Below are positions 1-6,517 of a stretch of DNA of 30,081 nt, in pieces. This DNA is from Actinomycetales bacterium (lineage in GTDB: Bacteria > Actinomycetota > Actinomycetes > Actinomycetales > Cellulomonadaceae): positions 1 to 30,081 of the forward strand of contig JAAZAC010000012.1 in assembly GCA_012514545.1 (NCBI GenBank), read 5' to 3'. The notes beneath the pieces were generated by a model that made no database searches, was not told the origin of the DNA, and saw nothing but the letters and a program-made list of their open reading frames with translations. A program made the translations under genes and the position numbers. Each line of letters begins with the position of its first letter. The first letter of the stretch is position 1.

Positions 1-881
1 CCACGCCCGACGGCAAGCTCGTCGGCTACGGCACCGACATCGGCCCCGAGGCGATCGCCTACCGCGCCGACCTGTTCGCCGCCGCCGGCCTGCCGACGGA
101 CCGTGACGAGGTCGCCGAGCTCTTCGGTGGCGACGACGCCACCTGGGACGACTTCTTCGCCGTCGGCGAGAAGTTCGCCGCCGCCTCCGACGTCCCGTTC
201 TACGACTCGGGCGCCGCGATCTACCAGGGCATGATCAACCAGGTCGAGGCCGCGTACGAGAACCCCGAGACCGACGAGATCATCGCGATCGACAACCCCG
301 AGGTCCGCGCCATCTACGACGCGATCATGGCGCACACCGACCTGTCCGCCGGCCTCGGCCAGTGGAGCGAGGACTGGACCAACGCCTTCCAGACCGACGG
401 CTTCGCCGTCATGCTCGCGCCGTCGTGGATGCTCGGCGTCATCGCCGGCAACGCCGAGGGCGTCGAGGGCTGGGACGTCGCGCCCGTCTTCCCCGGCGGC
501 GGCGGCAACTGGGGCGGCTCCTTCCTCACGGTGCCGACGCAGTCGAAGCACCCGGAGGAGGCCAAGGCCCTCGCCGACTGGCTGACCGCGCCCGAGCAGC
601 AGCTCGTCGCCTTCGAGACCACCGGCAACTTCCCGAGCCAGGTCGAGGCGCAGACGTCCGACGCGCTGAAGGCGATCACCAACCCGTTCTTCAACAACGC
701 GCCGATCGGTGAGATCTTCGCCGAGCGGGCCGACGCCGTGACCGTGGCCCCGTACAAGGGCCCGCACTACTTCGCGATCAACGACGCGATGGCCCAGGCC
801 ATCAACCGCGTCGAGGTCGACGGCACGGACGACGCCGCGTCGTCGTGGGCCAAGTGGGTCGAGGCCGTCCAGGCGCTCTGA
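1..881 (+). CDS. Extracellular sugar-binding protein of ABC importer (3' part)
   Basis: This is the C-terminal ~292 residues of a family 1 type extracellular solute-binding protein; the reading frame runs open from base 3, so the start, signal peptide and lipobox lie outside the window. The segment near residues WGGSFLTVPTQSKHPEEA, followed by a DWLTAPEQQ helix, is the usual C-terminal part of carbohydrate-binding proteins that deliver sugar to MalF/MalG-type permeases. Two such permeases follow directly, then a beta-glucosidase and a LacI regulator. By this order it should play the role of CebE and bind cellobiose or cello-oligosaccharides outside the membrane. The ligand is inferred from the neighbours only. 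No start or promoter can be judged. A strong hairpin lies just after the stop codon. Confidence 0.93.
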   Translation, partial: TPDGKLVGYGTDIGPEAIAYRADLFAAAGLPTDRDEVAELFGGDDATWDDFFAVGEKFAAASDVPFYDSGAAIYQGMINQVEAAYENPETDEIIAIDNPEVRAIYDAIMAHTDLSAGLGQWSEDWTNAFQTDGFAVMLAPSWMLGVIAGNAEGVEGWDVAPVFPGGGGNWGGSFLTVPTQSKHPEEAKALADWLTAPEQQLVAFETTGNFPSQVEAQTSDALKAITNPFFNNAPIGEIFAERADAVTVAPYKGPHYFAINDAMAQAINRVEVDGTDDAASSWAKWVEAVQAL

Positions 882-890
882 CCTCTCCGC

Positions 891-926
891 GGCCGGGCCG
901 CCGGACCCCACGCCGGCGGCCCGGCC
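891..926 (+). terminator. 14-bp perfect GC hairpin between binding-protein and permease genes
   Basis: Arms 891-904 and 913-926 are perfect reverse complements (14 bp, all G/C) around the 8-nt loop 905-912. It starts 9 nt after the stop of the binding-protein gene and ends 32 nt before the next ATG. No T-run follows. It probably acts as a partial terminator or 3' stabiliser that keeps binding-protein mRNA above permease mRNA. The second ABC operon in this window has the same arrangement (12681-12724). Confidence 0.75.
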
Positions 927-958
927 CGCACCACTCCCCACGACCCGAAGGACCCCGC

Positions 959-2020
959 ATGTCCACCCAGACCCCGCCACGCTCGCGGCGGCAGCGGCGC
1001 CGCGACGCGCGCGACGCGGCCCCGGGCGCCGACGTCGCCCCGCTCGACGAGCGCACGCCCCGCCGGATCGGGTTCCGCCAGACCCTCGGCCGCTGGGACG
1101 TCAAGGTCTCGCCCTACCTGTACGTCTCGCCCTTCTTCGTCGTCTTCGCGATCACGGGCCTGTTCCCGCTCCTCTACACGGGCTGGGTCTCCCTGCACGA
1201 CTGGGACCTGCTCGGCGGGCAGGGCGAGTTCGTGGGGCTGGAGAACTTCAGCACGGTGCTCGACCAGGCCTTCTTCTGGAAGGCGCTGCGCAACACCGTC
1301 TCGATCTTCCTGCTCTCCTCGGTGCCGCAGGTCATCACCGCCATCGTGCTCGCGAGCCTGCTGCACGCGAACCTGCGGGCGCGCACGTTCTGGCGGATGG
1401 GCGTGCTGCTCCCCTACGTCATCGCGCCGGTCGCGGTGACCCTCGTCTTCTCGAAGATGTTCGCGGACGAGTCCGGCATGATCAACGCGCTGCTCGGGCA
1501 GGTCGGCGTCGACCCCATCGGCTGGCACTCGAGCCCGTTCTGGTCGCACGTCGCCATCGCGACGATGGTCAACTTCCGCTGGACGGGCTACAACACCCTG
1601 ATCTTCCTCGCCGCGATGCAGGCGATCCCGCAGGACCTCTACGAGGCGGCCGTCATCGACGGCGCGTCCCGGCTGCGCCAGTTCTTCTCGGTCACCGTGC
1701 CGATGGTGCGCCCGACCCTGATCTTCGTCGTCATCACCTCGACGATCGGCGGCCTGCAGATCTACGACGAGGCCCGCATGTACGACACGATGGGCCAGGG
1801 CGGCAACGACCGGCAGTGGCTCACGGTCACGCTCTACCTCTACGAGCTCGGCTGGCGGAACACGAACCTCGGCCGCGCCGCCGCGGTCGCGTGGCTCCTC
1901 TTCCTCGTCATCGTCGTGTTCGCCATCGGCAACTACCTGCTGACGCGGCGGGTCGCGGGCGAGCCCGGCGACGCCCCGAACCGCGCCGCGCGGCGCCTCG
2001 CCCGAAGGAGCTCGCGATGA
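959..2020 (+). CDS. Carbohydrate ABC transporter permease, MalF type (CebF-like)
   Basis: This 353-residue inner-membrane permease is one half of the sugar channel. A basic cytoplasmic N-terminus (about 45 residues rich in Arg) is followed by about six hydrophobic segments, the first near PYLYVSPFFVVFAITGLF. The EAA loop that docks on the ATPase is visible near residues 226-246 (YEAAVIDGASRLRQFF). The ATG at 959 was chosen because GAAGGA lies about 6 nt upstream; an upstream in-frame start at 845 would run into the preceding gene and the hairpin. The stop overlaps the next start as ATGA. No ATP-binding subunit is encoded here, as is usual for actinobacterial CebFG-type systems that share an MsiK-type ATPase; that sharing is inferred. 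The substrate is likely cellobiose, judged from the neighbours. Confidence 0.95.
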   Translation: MSTQTPPRSRRQRRRDARDAAPGADVAPLDERTPRRIGFRQTLGRWDVKVSPYLYVSPFFVVFAITGLFPLLYTGWVSLHDWDLLGGQGEFVGLENFSTVLDQAFFWKALRNTVSIFLLSSVPQVITAIVLASLLHANLRARTFWRMGVLLPYVIAPVAVTLVFSKMFADESGMINALLGQVGVDPIGWHSSPFWSHVAIATMVNFRWTGYNTLIFLAAMQAIPQDLYEAAVIDGASRLRQFFSVTVPMVRPTLIFVVITSTIGGLQIYDEARMYDTMGQGGNDRQWLTVTLYLYELGWRNTNLGRAAAVAWLLFLVIVVFAIGNYLLTRRVAGEPGDAPNRAARRLARRSSR

Positions 2021-2931
2021 GCGCCCCGTCCGTCCCGATGATCCGCCAGACCGCCGGCGCGGGGGCCGCGCGCGCCGCGCGCCGCCGGCGCAACGCCGGG
2101 GTCGGCTCCGAGCGGCGGCCGCGCTGGCTGACGTACCTGCTGCTCGCGCTCGCGATCCTGATCTCCGTCTACCCGCTGTACTTCGCGGTGCTGCTCGCGT
2201 CGTCGACGTCGGCCCAGATCGCGCAGAACCCGATCCCCTCGCTCATCCCCGGCGGCCAGCTGTTCACCAACCTGCGCCGCGTGCTCGAGGCGGACATCGA
2301 CCTGTGGCAGGCGATCCTCAACTCCGTCATCGTGTCGACGGCGACCGCCGTCTCGGTCGTCATGTTCGCCACGCTCGCGGGCTACTCGTTCGCCAAGCTC
2401 CGCTTCCGCGGGCGGCGGCCGCTGCTCGTGTTCGTCATCGCGACGATGGCGGTGCCCACCCAGCTCGGCGTCGTGCCGCTGTTCATCGTCATGCGCGAGC
2501 TCGGGCTCGTCGGCAGCCTCTGGGCCGTGATCCTGCCCGGCATGGTGACGGCGTTCGGCGTGTTCTGGATGACCCAGTACCTCGAGTCGGCGCTGCCCTA
2601 CGAGCTCATCGAGGCGGCCCGCGTCGACGGCGCGTCGATGATCCGCACGTTCTGGTCGGTCGCGCTGCCCGCGGCCCGGCCCGCCGCCGCGATGCTCGGC
2701 CTCTTCACGTTCATCGCGTCGTGGACGAACTTCTTCTGGCCGTCGATCGTGCTCGGCACCACCAACCCGACGCTGCCCGTCGCGCTGCAGCTGCTGCAGG
2801 CCGGGTTCTTCAAGGACATCGCGCTGATCATGGCCGGCGTCGTCATCTCCGTCGTCCCGCTCATCGCCCTGTTCGTCGTGGCCGGGCGCCAGCTGGTGGC
2901 GGGCATCATGCAGGGGGCGATCAAGGGATGA
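2017..2931 (+). CDS. Carbohydrate ABC transporter permease, MalG type (CebG-like)
   Basis: This 304-residue permease is the partner of the upstream MalF-type subunit. Residues 1-35 are a basic tail; hydrophobic segments begin at LTYLLLALAILISVYPLYF. The EAA loop near residue 198 reads LIEAARVDGASMIRTFW. The C-terminal end RQLVAGIMQGAIKG is the typical end of MalG-type carbohydrate permeases. The ATG lies inside the stop of the preceding gene (ATGA, 4-nt overlap) with GAAGGAG just upstream, so translation is probably coupled. Its own stop overlaps the start of the beta-glucosidase in the same way. Identification as a sugar permease is firm; cellobiose as substrate rests on gene order. Confidence 0.95.
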   Translation: MSAPSVPMIRQTAGAGAARAARRRRNAGVGSERRPRWLTYLLLALAILISVYPLYFAVLLASSTSAQIAQNPIPSLIPGGQLFTNLRRVLEADIDLWQAILNSVIVSTATAVSVVMFATLAGYSFAKLRFRGRRPLLVFVIATMAVPTQLGVVPLFIVMRELGLVGSLWAVILPGMVTAFGVFWMTQYLESALPYELIEAARVDGASMIRTFWSVALPAARPAAAMLGLFTFIASWTNFFWPSIVLGTTNPTLPVALQLLQAGFFKDIALIMAGVVISVVPLIALFVVAGRQLVAGIMQGAIKG

Positions 2932-4418
2932 CGGCCACCGTCACGTCGGAGCAGACCGCGGAGTCCTCGGGCAACCGTCCCGACTTCCCCCCGGGCTTCC
3001 TCTGGGGGGCCGCGACGGCGGCCTACCAGATCGAGGGCGCCGTCGCCGAGGACGGCCGCACGCCCTCGATCTGGGACACGTTCTGCGCCCAGCCGGGCGC
3101 CGTCGTCGGCGGGGACACGGGCGAGGTCGCGTGCGACCACTACCACCGCTGGCGGGAGGACCTCGACGTCGTCGCCGGGCTCGGCCTGACGGCCTACCGG
3201 TTCTCCACGTCCTGGCCGCGGGTCGTCCCGGAGCCGGGCCGCATCGAGCCGCGCGGGCTGGACTTCTACTCCCGCCTCGTCGACGGCCTGCTCGAGCGGG
3301 GCGTCCAGCCGTGGCTCACCGTCTACCACTGGGACCTGCCCCAGTGGCTCGAGGACCGCGGCGGCTGGACGAACCGCGACGTCGCCGACCGGATGACCGA
3401 GTACGCGCTCGCGCTGCACGACCGGCTCGGCGACCGCGTCCGGCACTGGACCACCCTCAACGAGCCGTGGTGCTCCGCCTTCCTCGGCTACGCGGGCGGC
3501 CAGCACGCGCCCGGCCGCCAGGACCCGCAGGCCGGGGTGTCCGCGATGCACCACCTGCTGCTCGCGCACGGGCGGACGGCCCGCGCGCTGCGCTCGGTCG
3601 ACGGCGGCATCACGCTCGGGATGACCGTCAACTGCACGGTCGCCGACCCGGCGCACCTGTGGCACCCGGAGGACGCGGCGCTCGCCCGGCGCACCGAGAC
3701 CCTCCTGCAGGGCGTGTTCGTCGAGCCCGCCCTGCTCGGCCGCTACCCCGCCGGCGCCGCCGAGGCGTACGCGTCGGCCGGCGTGCGCATCCCCGTCCGC
3801 GACGGCGACCTCGCGGAGATCGCCGCGCCCGTCGACTTCCTCGGCGTGAACTACTACAACGGCGGCGCCGTGTGCGCCCACCCGCCGGCCGAGGACGAGG
3901 CGCTGCCCACCCAGGCGGCCGTGACCCGCCCGACGTCGGACCCGAACGTCGGCCGCGGGGACGCCTACCTCGTCTCGCGGGGCCTGCCCCGCACGGCGAT
4001 GGACTGGGAGGTGCAGCCCGACGGCCTGCGCCGGCTGCTCGAGGGCCTGCACCGGGACTACACGGGCCCGGCCGGCATCCCGCTGTACGTGACGGAGAAC
4101 GGCGCGGCGTACGACGACGTCGTCCTGCCGGACGGGTCCGTCGACGACCGCGAGCGCGCGGCCTACGTGCTCGCGCACGTGCGGGCCGTCGCCGACGCCG
4201 TCCGCGCGGGCGCCGACGTGCGCGGGTACTTCGTGTGGTCGCTGCTCGACAACTTCGAGTGGGCGTACGGGTACGCGAAGCGGTTCGGGATCGTGCACGT
4301 CGACTTCGCGACGCAGCGGCGCACGCCCAAGCGCTCCGCGTCCGTCTTGTCCCGAGTTGCCCGCACGGGCCGACTCGACGGCGACGAGGGGTCCGGCCCC
4401 GGTACGGTTCGTCCGTGA
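2928..4418 (+). CDS. GH1 beta-glucosidase, cytoplasmic (BglC-like)
   Basis: This 496-residue glycoside hydrolase family 1 enzyme should split cellobiose or other beta-glucosides inside the cell after import. Seen in the sequence: the N-terminal FLWGAATAAYQIEGA signature, the acid/base glutamate in TTLNEPW (about residue 179) and the nucleophile glutamate in YVTENG (about residue 390), plus FVWSLLDNFEWAYGY near the C-terminus. There is no signal peptide. Its ATG overlaps the permease stop (ATGA). Oddity: after RRTPKRSA the usual SARWY-type ending is replaced by an unrelated 25-residue tail (VLSRVARTGRL and beyond); this stretch also carries a -10-like hexamer for the next gene. GH1 also contains 6-phospho-beta-glucosidases, but the ABC importer favours the non-phosphorylated substrate. 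Confidence 0.96.
   Translation: MTATVTSEQTAESSGNRPDFPPGFLWGAATAAYQIEGAVAEDGRTPSIWDTFCAQPGAVVGGDTGEVACDHYHRWREDLDVVAGLGLTAYRFSTSWPRVVPEPGRIEPRGLDFYSRLVDGLLERGVQPWLTVYHWDLPQWLEDRGGWTNRDVADRMTEYALALHDRLGDRVRHWTTLNEPWCSAFLGYAGGQHAPGRQDPQAGVSAMHHLLLAHGRTARALRSVDGGITLGMTVNCTVADPAHLWHPEDAALARRTETLLQGVFVEPALLGRYPAGAAEAYASAGVRIPVRDGDLAEIAAPVDFLGVNYYNGGAVCAHPPAEDEALPTQAAVTRPTSDPNVGRGDAYLVSRGLPRTAMDWEVQPDGLRRLLEGLHRDYTGPAGIPLYVTENGAAYDDVVLPDGSVDDRERAAYVLAHVRAVADAVRAGADVRGYFVWSLLDNFEWAYGYAKRFGIVHVDFATQRRTPKRSASVLSRVARTGRLDGDEGSGPGTVRP
4403..4408 (+). promoter_or_regulatory. -10-like hexamer TACGGT for leaderless lacI-type gene
   Basis: TACGGT fits TAnnnT and stands 6 nt before the GTG of the regulator, the spacing expected for leaderless actinobacterial mRNA. 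It lies inside the end of the beta-glucosidase gene. No clear -35 was found. Confidence 0.45.
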
Positions 4419-5449
4419 CCACGGACGGGACGGTCTCGCGGCGACGCAGCGGCGCCCCCACGATCCGGCAGGTCGCGGCGCTCGCCGGCGTCTCGCGCGC
4501 GACGGCCTCCCGGGTCATCAACGGCGGGCACCTCGTGAGCGAGTCGGCCCGGCGCGCGGTCGAGGCGGCGATCAAGGAGCTGAACTTCACGCCGAACCCG
4601 GTGGCCCGCTCGCTCGCGACGCGGCGCACGGGGTCGGTCGCGCTCGTGGTCCCCGAGCCCAACCGGCGGCTCCTCACGGACCCGTTCTTCGCCGGCATCG
4701 TCGACGGGCTGTCGATGGCGCTCGAGGAGGAGGACCTGCAGATGGTCCTGCTCGTGGCGCGGGACGGGCCGAGCGCGCGGCGCGCGGCCCGCTACGTGAC
4801 CACCGGGCACGTGGACGGCGCGGTCGTGGCGTCGCACCACCGCGACGACGGCCTCAACCGGATCCTCGTCGACGCCGAGGTGCCGACGGTCTTCATCGGG
4901 CGGCCGCTCGACGTCGCCGGCGCCCGCTACGTGGACACGGACAACCCCGGCGGCGCCCGGCTCGCGACCGGACACCTCATCGGCCGCGGGCACCGCCGCA
5001 TCGGGACGATCGCGGGCCCCACCGACATGACCGCGGGCATCGACCGCCTCACCGGGTGGCGCGAGGCGATGGCCGCCGCCGGCCTGCCCGACGACGCGGT
5101 CGAGCACGGCGACTTCACGGCGCGCAGCGGGGCCGAGGCGATGGGCCGCCTGCTCGACCGGGTGCCGGACCTCGACGCGGTGTTCGTCGCGAACGACCTC
5201 ATGGCGTCGGGCGCGCTGCTGCAGCTCGCCGCGCGCGGGCTCCGGGTGCCGGGCGACGTCGCGGTGTTCGGCTTCGACGACATCGGGGTGGCGGAGAGCA
5301 CGAGCCCGCCGCTGAGCACCGTCGCCCAGCCGCTGACGGCGATGGCCCGCCGGGCGGGCCACCTGCTCGCGGCCCTGCTGCGCGGCGAGGACGTCCCGGC
5401 CGAGCCGGTCGTCTTCGAGCCGCGGATCACGCTGCGCGAGTCCGCCTGA
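4415..5449 (+). CDS. LacI-family transcriptional regulator (CebR-like)
   Basis: This 344-residue regulator has an N-terminal helix-turn-helix with hinge (residues about 15-70; TIRQVAALAGVSRATASRV) and a periplasmic-binding-protein-like sensor domain (FFAGIVDGLSMALEEEDLQ through VAVFGFDDIGVAESTSPPL). Its GTG start overlaps the beta-glucosidase stop as GTGA; no Shine-Dalgarno is obvious, and a TACGGT hexamer 6 nt upstream could give a leaderless transcript. By position it is the likely repressor of the sugar operon, with cellobiose as inducer, as known for CebR. No CebR-type palindrome (TGGGAGCGCTCCCA) is present in the region shown; the operator would be expected before the truncated first gene, outside the window. 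It could instead control another sugar operon. Confidence 0.94.
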   Translation: MTTDGTVSRRRSGAPTIRQVAALAGVSRATASRVINGGHLVSESARRAVEAAIKELNFTPNPVARSLATRRTGSVALVVPEPNRRLLTDPFFAGIVDGLSMALEEEDLQMVLLVARDGPSARRAARYVTTGHVDGAVVASHHRDDGLNRILVDAEVPTVFIGRPLDVAGARYVDTDNPGGARLATGHLIGRGHRRIGTIAGPTDMTAGIDRLTGWREAMAAAGLPDDAVEHGDFTARSGAEAMGRLLDRVPDLDAVFVANDLMASGALLQLAARGLRVPGDVAVFGFDDIGVAESTSPPLSTVAQPLTAMARRAGHLLAALLRGEDVPAEPVVFEPRITLRESA

Positions 5450-5460
5450 CGGCCTGCCCT

Positions 5461-5475
5461 CCCCCGGGTCGGGGG
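5461..5475 (+). terminator. Small hairpin between convergent genes
   Basis: CCCCCG (5461-5466) and CGGGGG (5470-5475) can pair across a 3-nt loop, 11 nt after the LacI stop. It may end both the LacI transcript and the converging VIT transcript. There is no T-run, so it is only a candidate. Confidence 0.4.
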
Positions 5476-5487
5476 TCAGTGGTCAGA

Positions 5488-5515
5488 GCTCGGAGGTCAG
5501 GGCTCGGAGGTCAGG
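5488..5515. repeat. Two perfect 14-nt tandem repeats, with decayed flanking copies
   Basis: The unit GCTCGGAGGTCAGG occurs at 5488-5501 and again at 5502-5515. A third, diverged copy (GCTCAGAGGA) follows and contains the stop codon of the VIT gene. GGTCAG also recurs twice just before the first copy. It looks like a recent slippage product at the end of the gene. Confidence 0.7.
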
Positions 5516-5517
5516 GC

Positions 5518-6258
5518 TCAGAGGACCGTCGCGCCCACGAGCGAGCCCACGGCCCACGTCACGCCCATCGCGAGCGCGCCGCCCACGAGGAGCCGGACCA
5601 CCGCGCGCAGCCGGTGCGCGCGGCCGAACCACGCGCTGACCGAGCCCGTCACCGCGAGCGCGACGATGACGGCGGCGACGGTCACCGGGATCCGGGCCGC
5701 GGCCGGGGCGAGCACCATCGCCCCGAGCGGCAGCGCGGCCCCGAGGGTGAAGGCGATCGCCGAGGCGAGCGCCGCGTGCCAGGGGTTGGTCCGCGCGTCG
5801 GGATCGAGGCCCAGCTCCGCCTCGACGTGCGCCGCGAGCGGGTCGCGCTCGGTGAGCTCGAGGGCCACCCGGCGGGCGGTCGCCGGCGTGAGGCCCTTCG
5901 CCTCGTAGATCCCCGCGAGCTGCGCGAGCTCGCCGTCGGGGTCCTCCTCGATCTCGCGCCGCTCGTGCTCGATGAGGGCGCGCTCGGTGTCGCGCTGGCT
6001 GCTCACGGACACGTACTCGCCGAGCGCCATGGACACGGCGCCCGCGACCAGCGCCGCGACACCGGCGAGCAGGATGGCGCCCCGGTCCGTGGTGGCCGCG
6101 GCGACGCCGACGACGAGGCCCGCCGTCGAGATGATGCCGTCGTTGGCGCCGAGCACCCCTGCGCGCAGCCAGTTGAGCCGCGACTGGAGCGCGGCGCCCT
6201 GCGGGTCGTCCCAGCTCGAGGCGGTCGGCGCGGCGCTGGCGGGCGGGTCGGCGGCCAT
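5518..6258 (-). CDS. VIT1/CCC1 family iron/manganese transporter
   Basis: This 246-residue membrane protein belongs to the VIT/CCC1 family, which moves Fe2+ or Mn2+ across membranes. The first transmembrane block carries the family hallmark LGANDGIISTAGLVVGVAAA (about residues 37-56), then a second helix ending in GAVSMALGEYVSV. A charged cytoplasmic loop (about residues 88-145) with ERREIEEDPDGELAQL matches the metal-binding helical domain, with several Glu residues. Three more hydrophobic helices follow (AIAFTLGAALPLGAMVL, PVTVAAVIVALAV, LLVGGALAMGVTWAVG). The ATG at 6258 is preceded by no Shine-Dalgarno but by TAGCGT 6 nt upstream, pointing to a leaderless mRNA. The stop lies in a small tandem repeat. 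Transport direction and the metal cannot be read from the sequence. Confidence 0.93.
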   Translation of the reverse strand: MAADPPASAAPTASSWDDPQGAALQSRLNWLRAGVLGANDGIISTAGLVVGVAAATTDRGAILLAGVAALVAGAVSMALGEYVSVSSQRDTERALIEHERREIEEDPDGELAQLAGIYEAKGLTPATARRVALELTERDPLAAHVEAELGLDPDARTNPWHAALASAIAFTLGAALPLGAMVLAPAAARIPVTVAAVIVALAVTGSVSAWFGRAHRLRAVVRLLVGGALAMGVTWAVGSLVGATVL

Positions 6259-6264
6259 GGCCCG

Positions 6265-6270
6265 ACGCTA
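6265..6270 (-). promoter_or_regulatory. -10-like hexamer TAGCGT for leaderless VIT gene
   Basis: On the minus strand TAGCGT is followed by six bases (CGGGCC) and then the ATG at 6258. This is the leaderless arrangement common in actinobacteria and explains the missing ribosome-binding site. Confidence 0.55.
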
Positions 6271-6348
6271 CCGAGCCGCCGCCGCGTCCGCAGGCCTCCC
6301 CGCGCGCGTCGGCCCGCACGGGCGTCCGCGCGCGGCCGCCGGCTGGAA

Positions 6349-6386
6349 GACCGCGACGCCGGGCCTGGGAACCCGGCGCCGCGGTC
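6349..6386 (-). terminator. 15-bp hairpin downstream of the nag operon
   Basis: Arms 6349-6363 and 6372-6386 pair over 15 positions around an 8-nt loop. Read as minus-strand RNA the only non-Watson-Crick position is a G-U pair; read as plus-strand RNA the same position is an A-C mismatch, so the minus strand fits better. It lies about 130 nt after the stop of the GGDEF-EAL gene and about 90 nt before the VIT start, a sensible place to end the long leftward operon. Confidence 0.65.
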
Positions 6387-6449
6387 GCCCGTCCGCCCGC
6401 GGTCTCCGGGGTCGCGCCGGTGCGCGCCCGCGCCGGGACCGGTCGGGCC

Positions 6450-6517
6450 GAGTCTTCGTGGTGGTGCCATTCCTACCGAGGTTTCCCCGGCGGCCACAGG
6501 GACCAAAGCCCCGACTC
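6450..6517 (-). other. Structured 68-nt element flush with the GGDEF-EAL stop; contains DosR-like dyad
   Basis: Directly after the TGA of the GGDEF-EAL gene, minus-strand RNA can form a closing stem GAGTC/GACTC (6513-6517 with 6450-6454) and an inner hairpin CCGGGG-AAA-CCUCGG (6476-6490, one G-U pair). GUGGCC (6492-6497) can also pair with GGCACCAC across a 2-nt bulge. At 6498-6512 the plus strand reads AGGGACCAAAGCCCC, which differs at one defined position from the mycobacterial DosR/DevR box written as AGGGnCnnAAGTCCC. Whether this is an RNA structure, a protein-binding site or neither cannot be decided here. Confidence 0.4.

Noticed and set aside
3131..4414. Upstream extension of the LacI regulator frame through the beta-glucosidase gene
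   Set aside because: The extension is the wrong frame of the GH1 gene and only Arg/Pro/Ala-rich; the DNA-binding domain starts right after the GTG at 4415.
6476..6517. c-di-GMP-I (GEMM) riboswitch
   Set aside because: GGGACCAAAGCCCC recalls the GGGACGCAAAGCC segment, and the neighbour is a c-di-GMP gene, but the other conserved parts and the two-helix layout are missing, and it lies after the gene and not before it.
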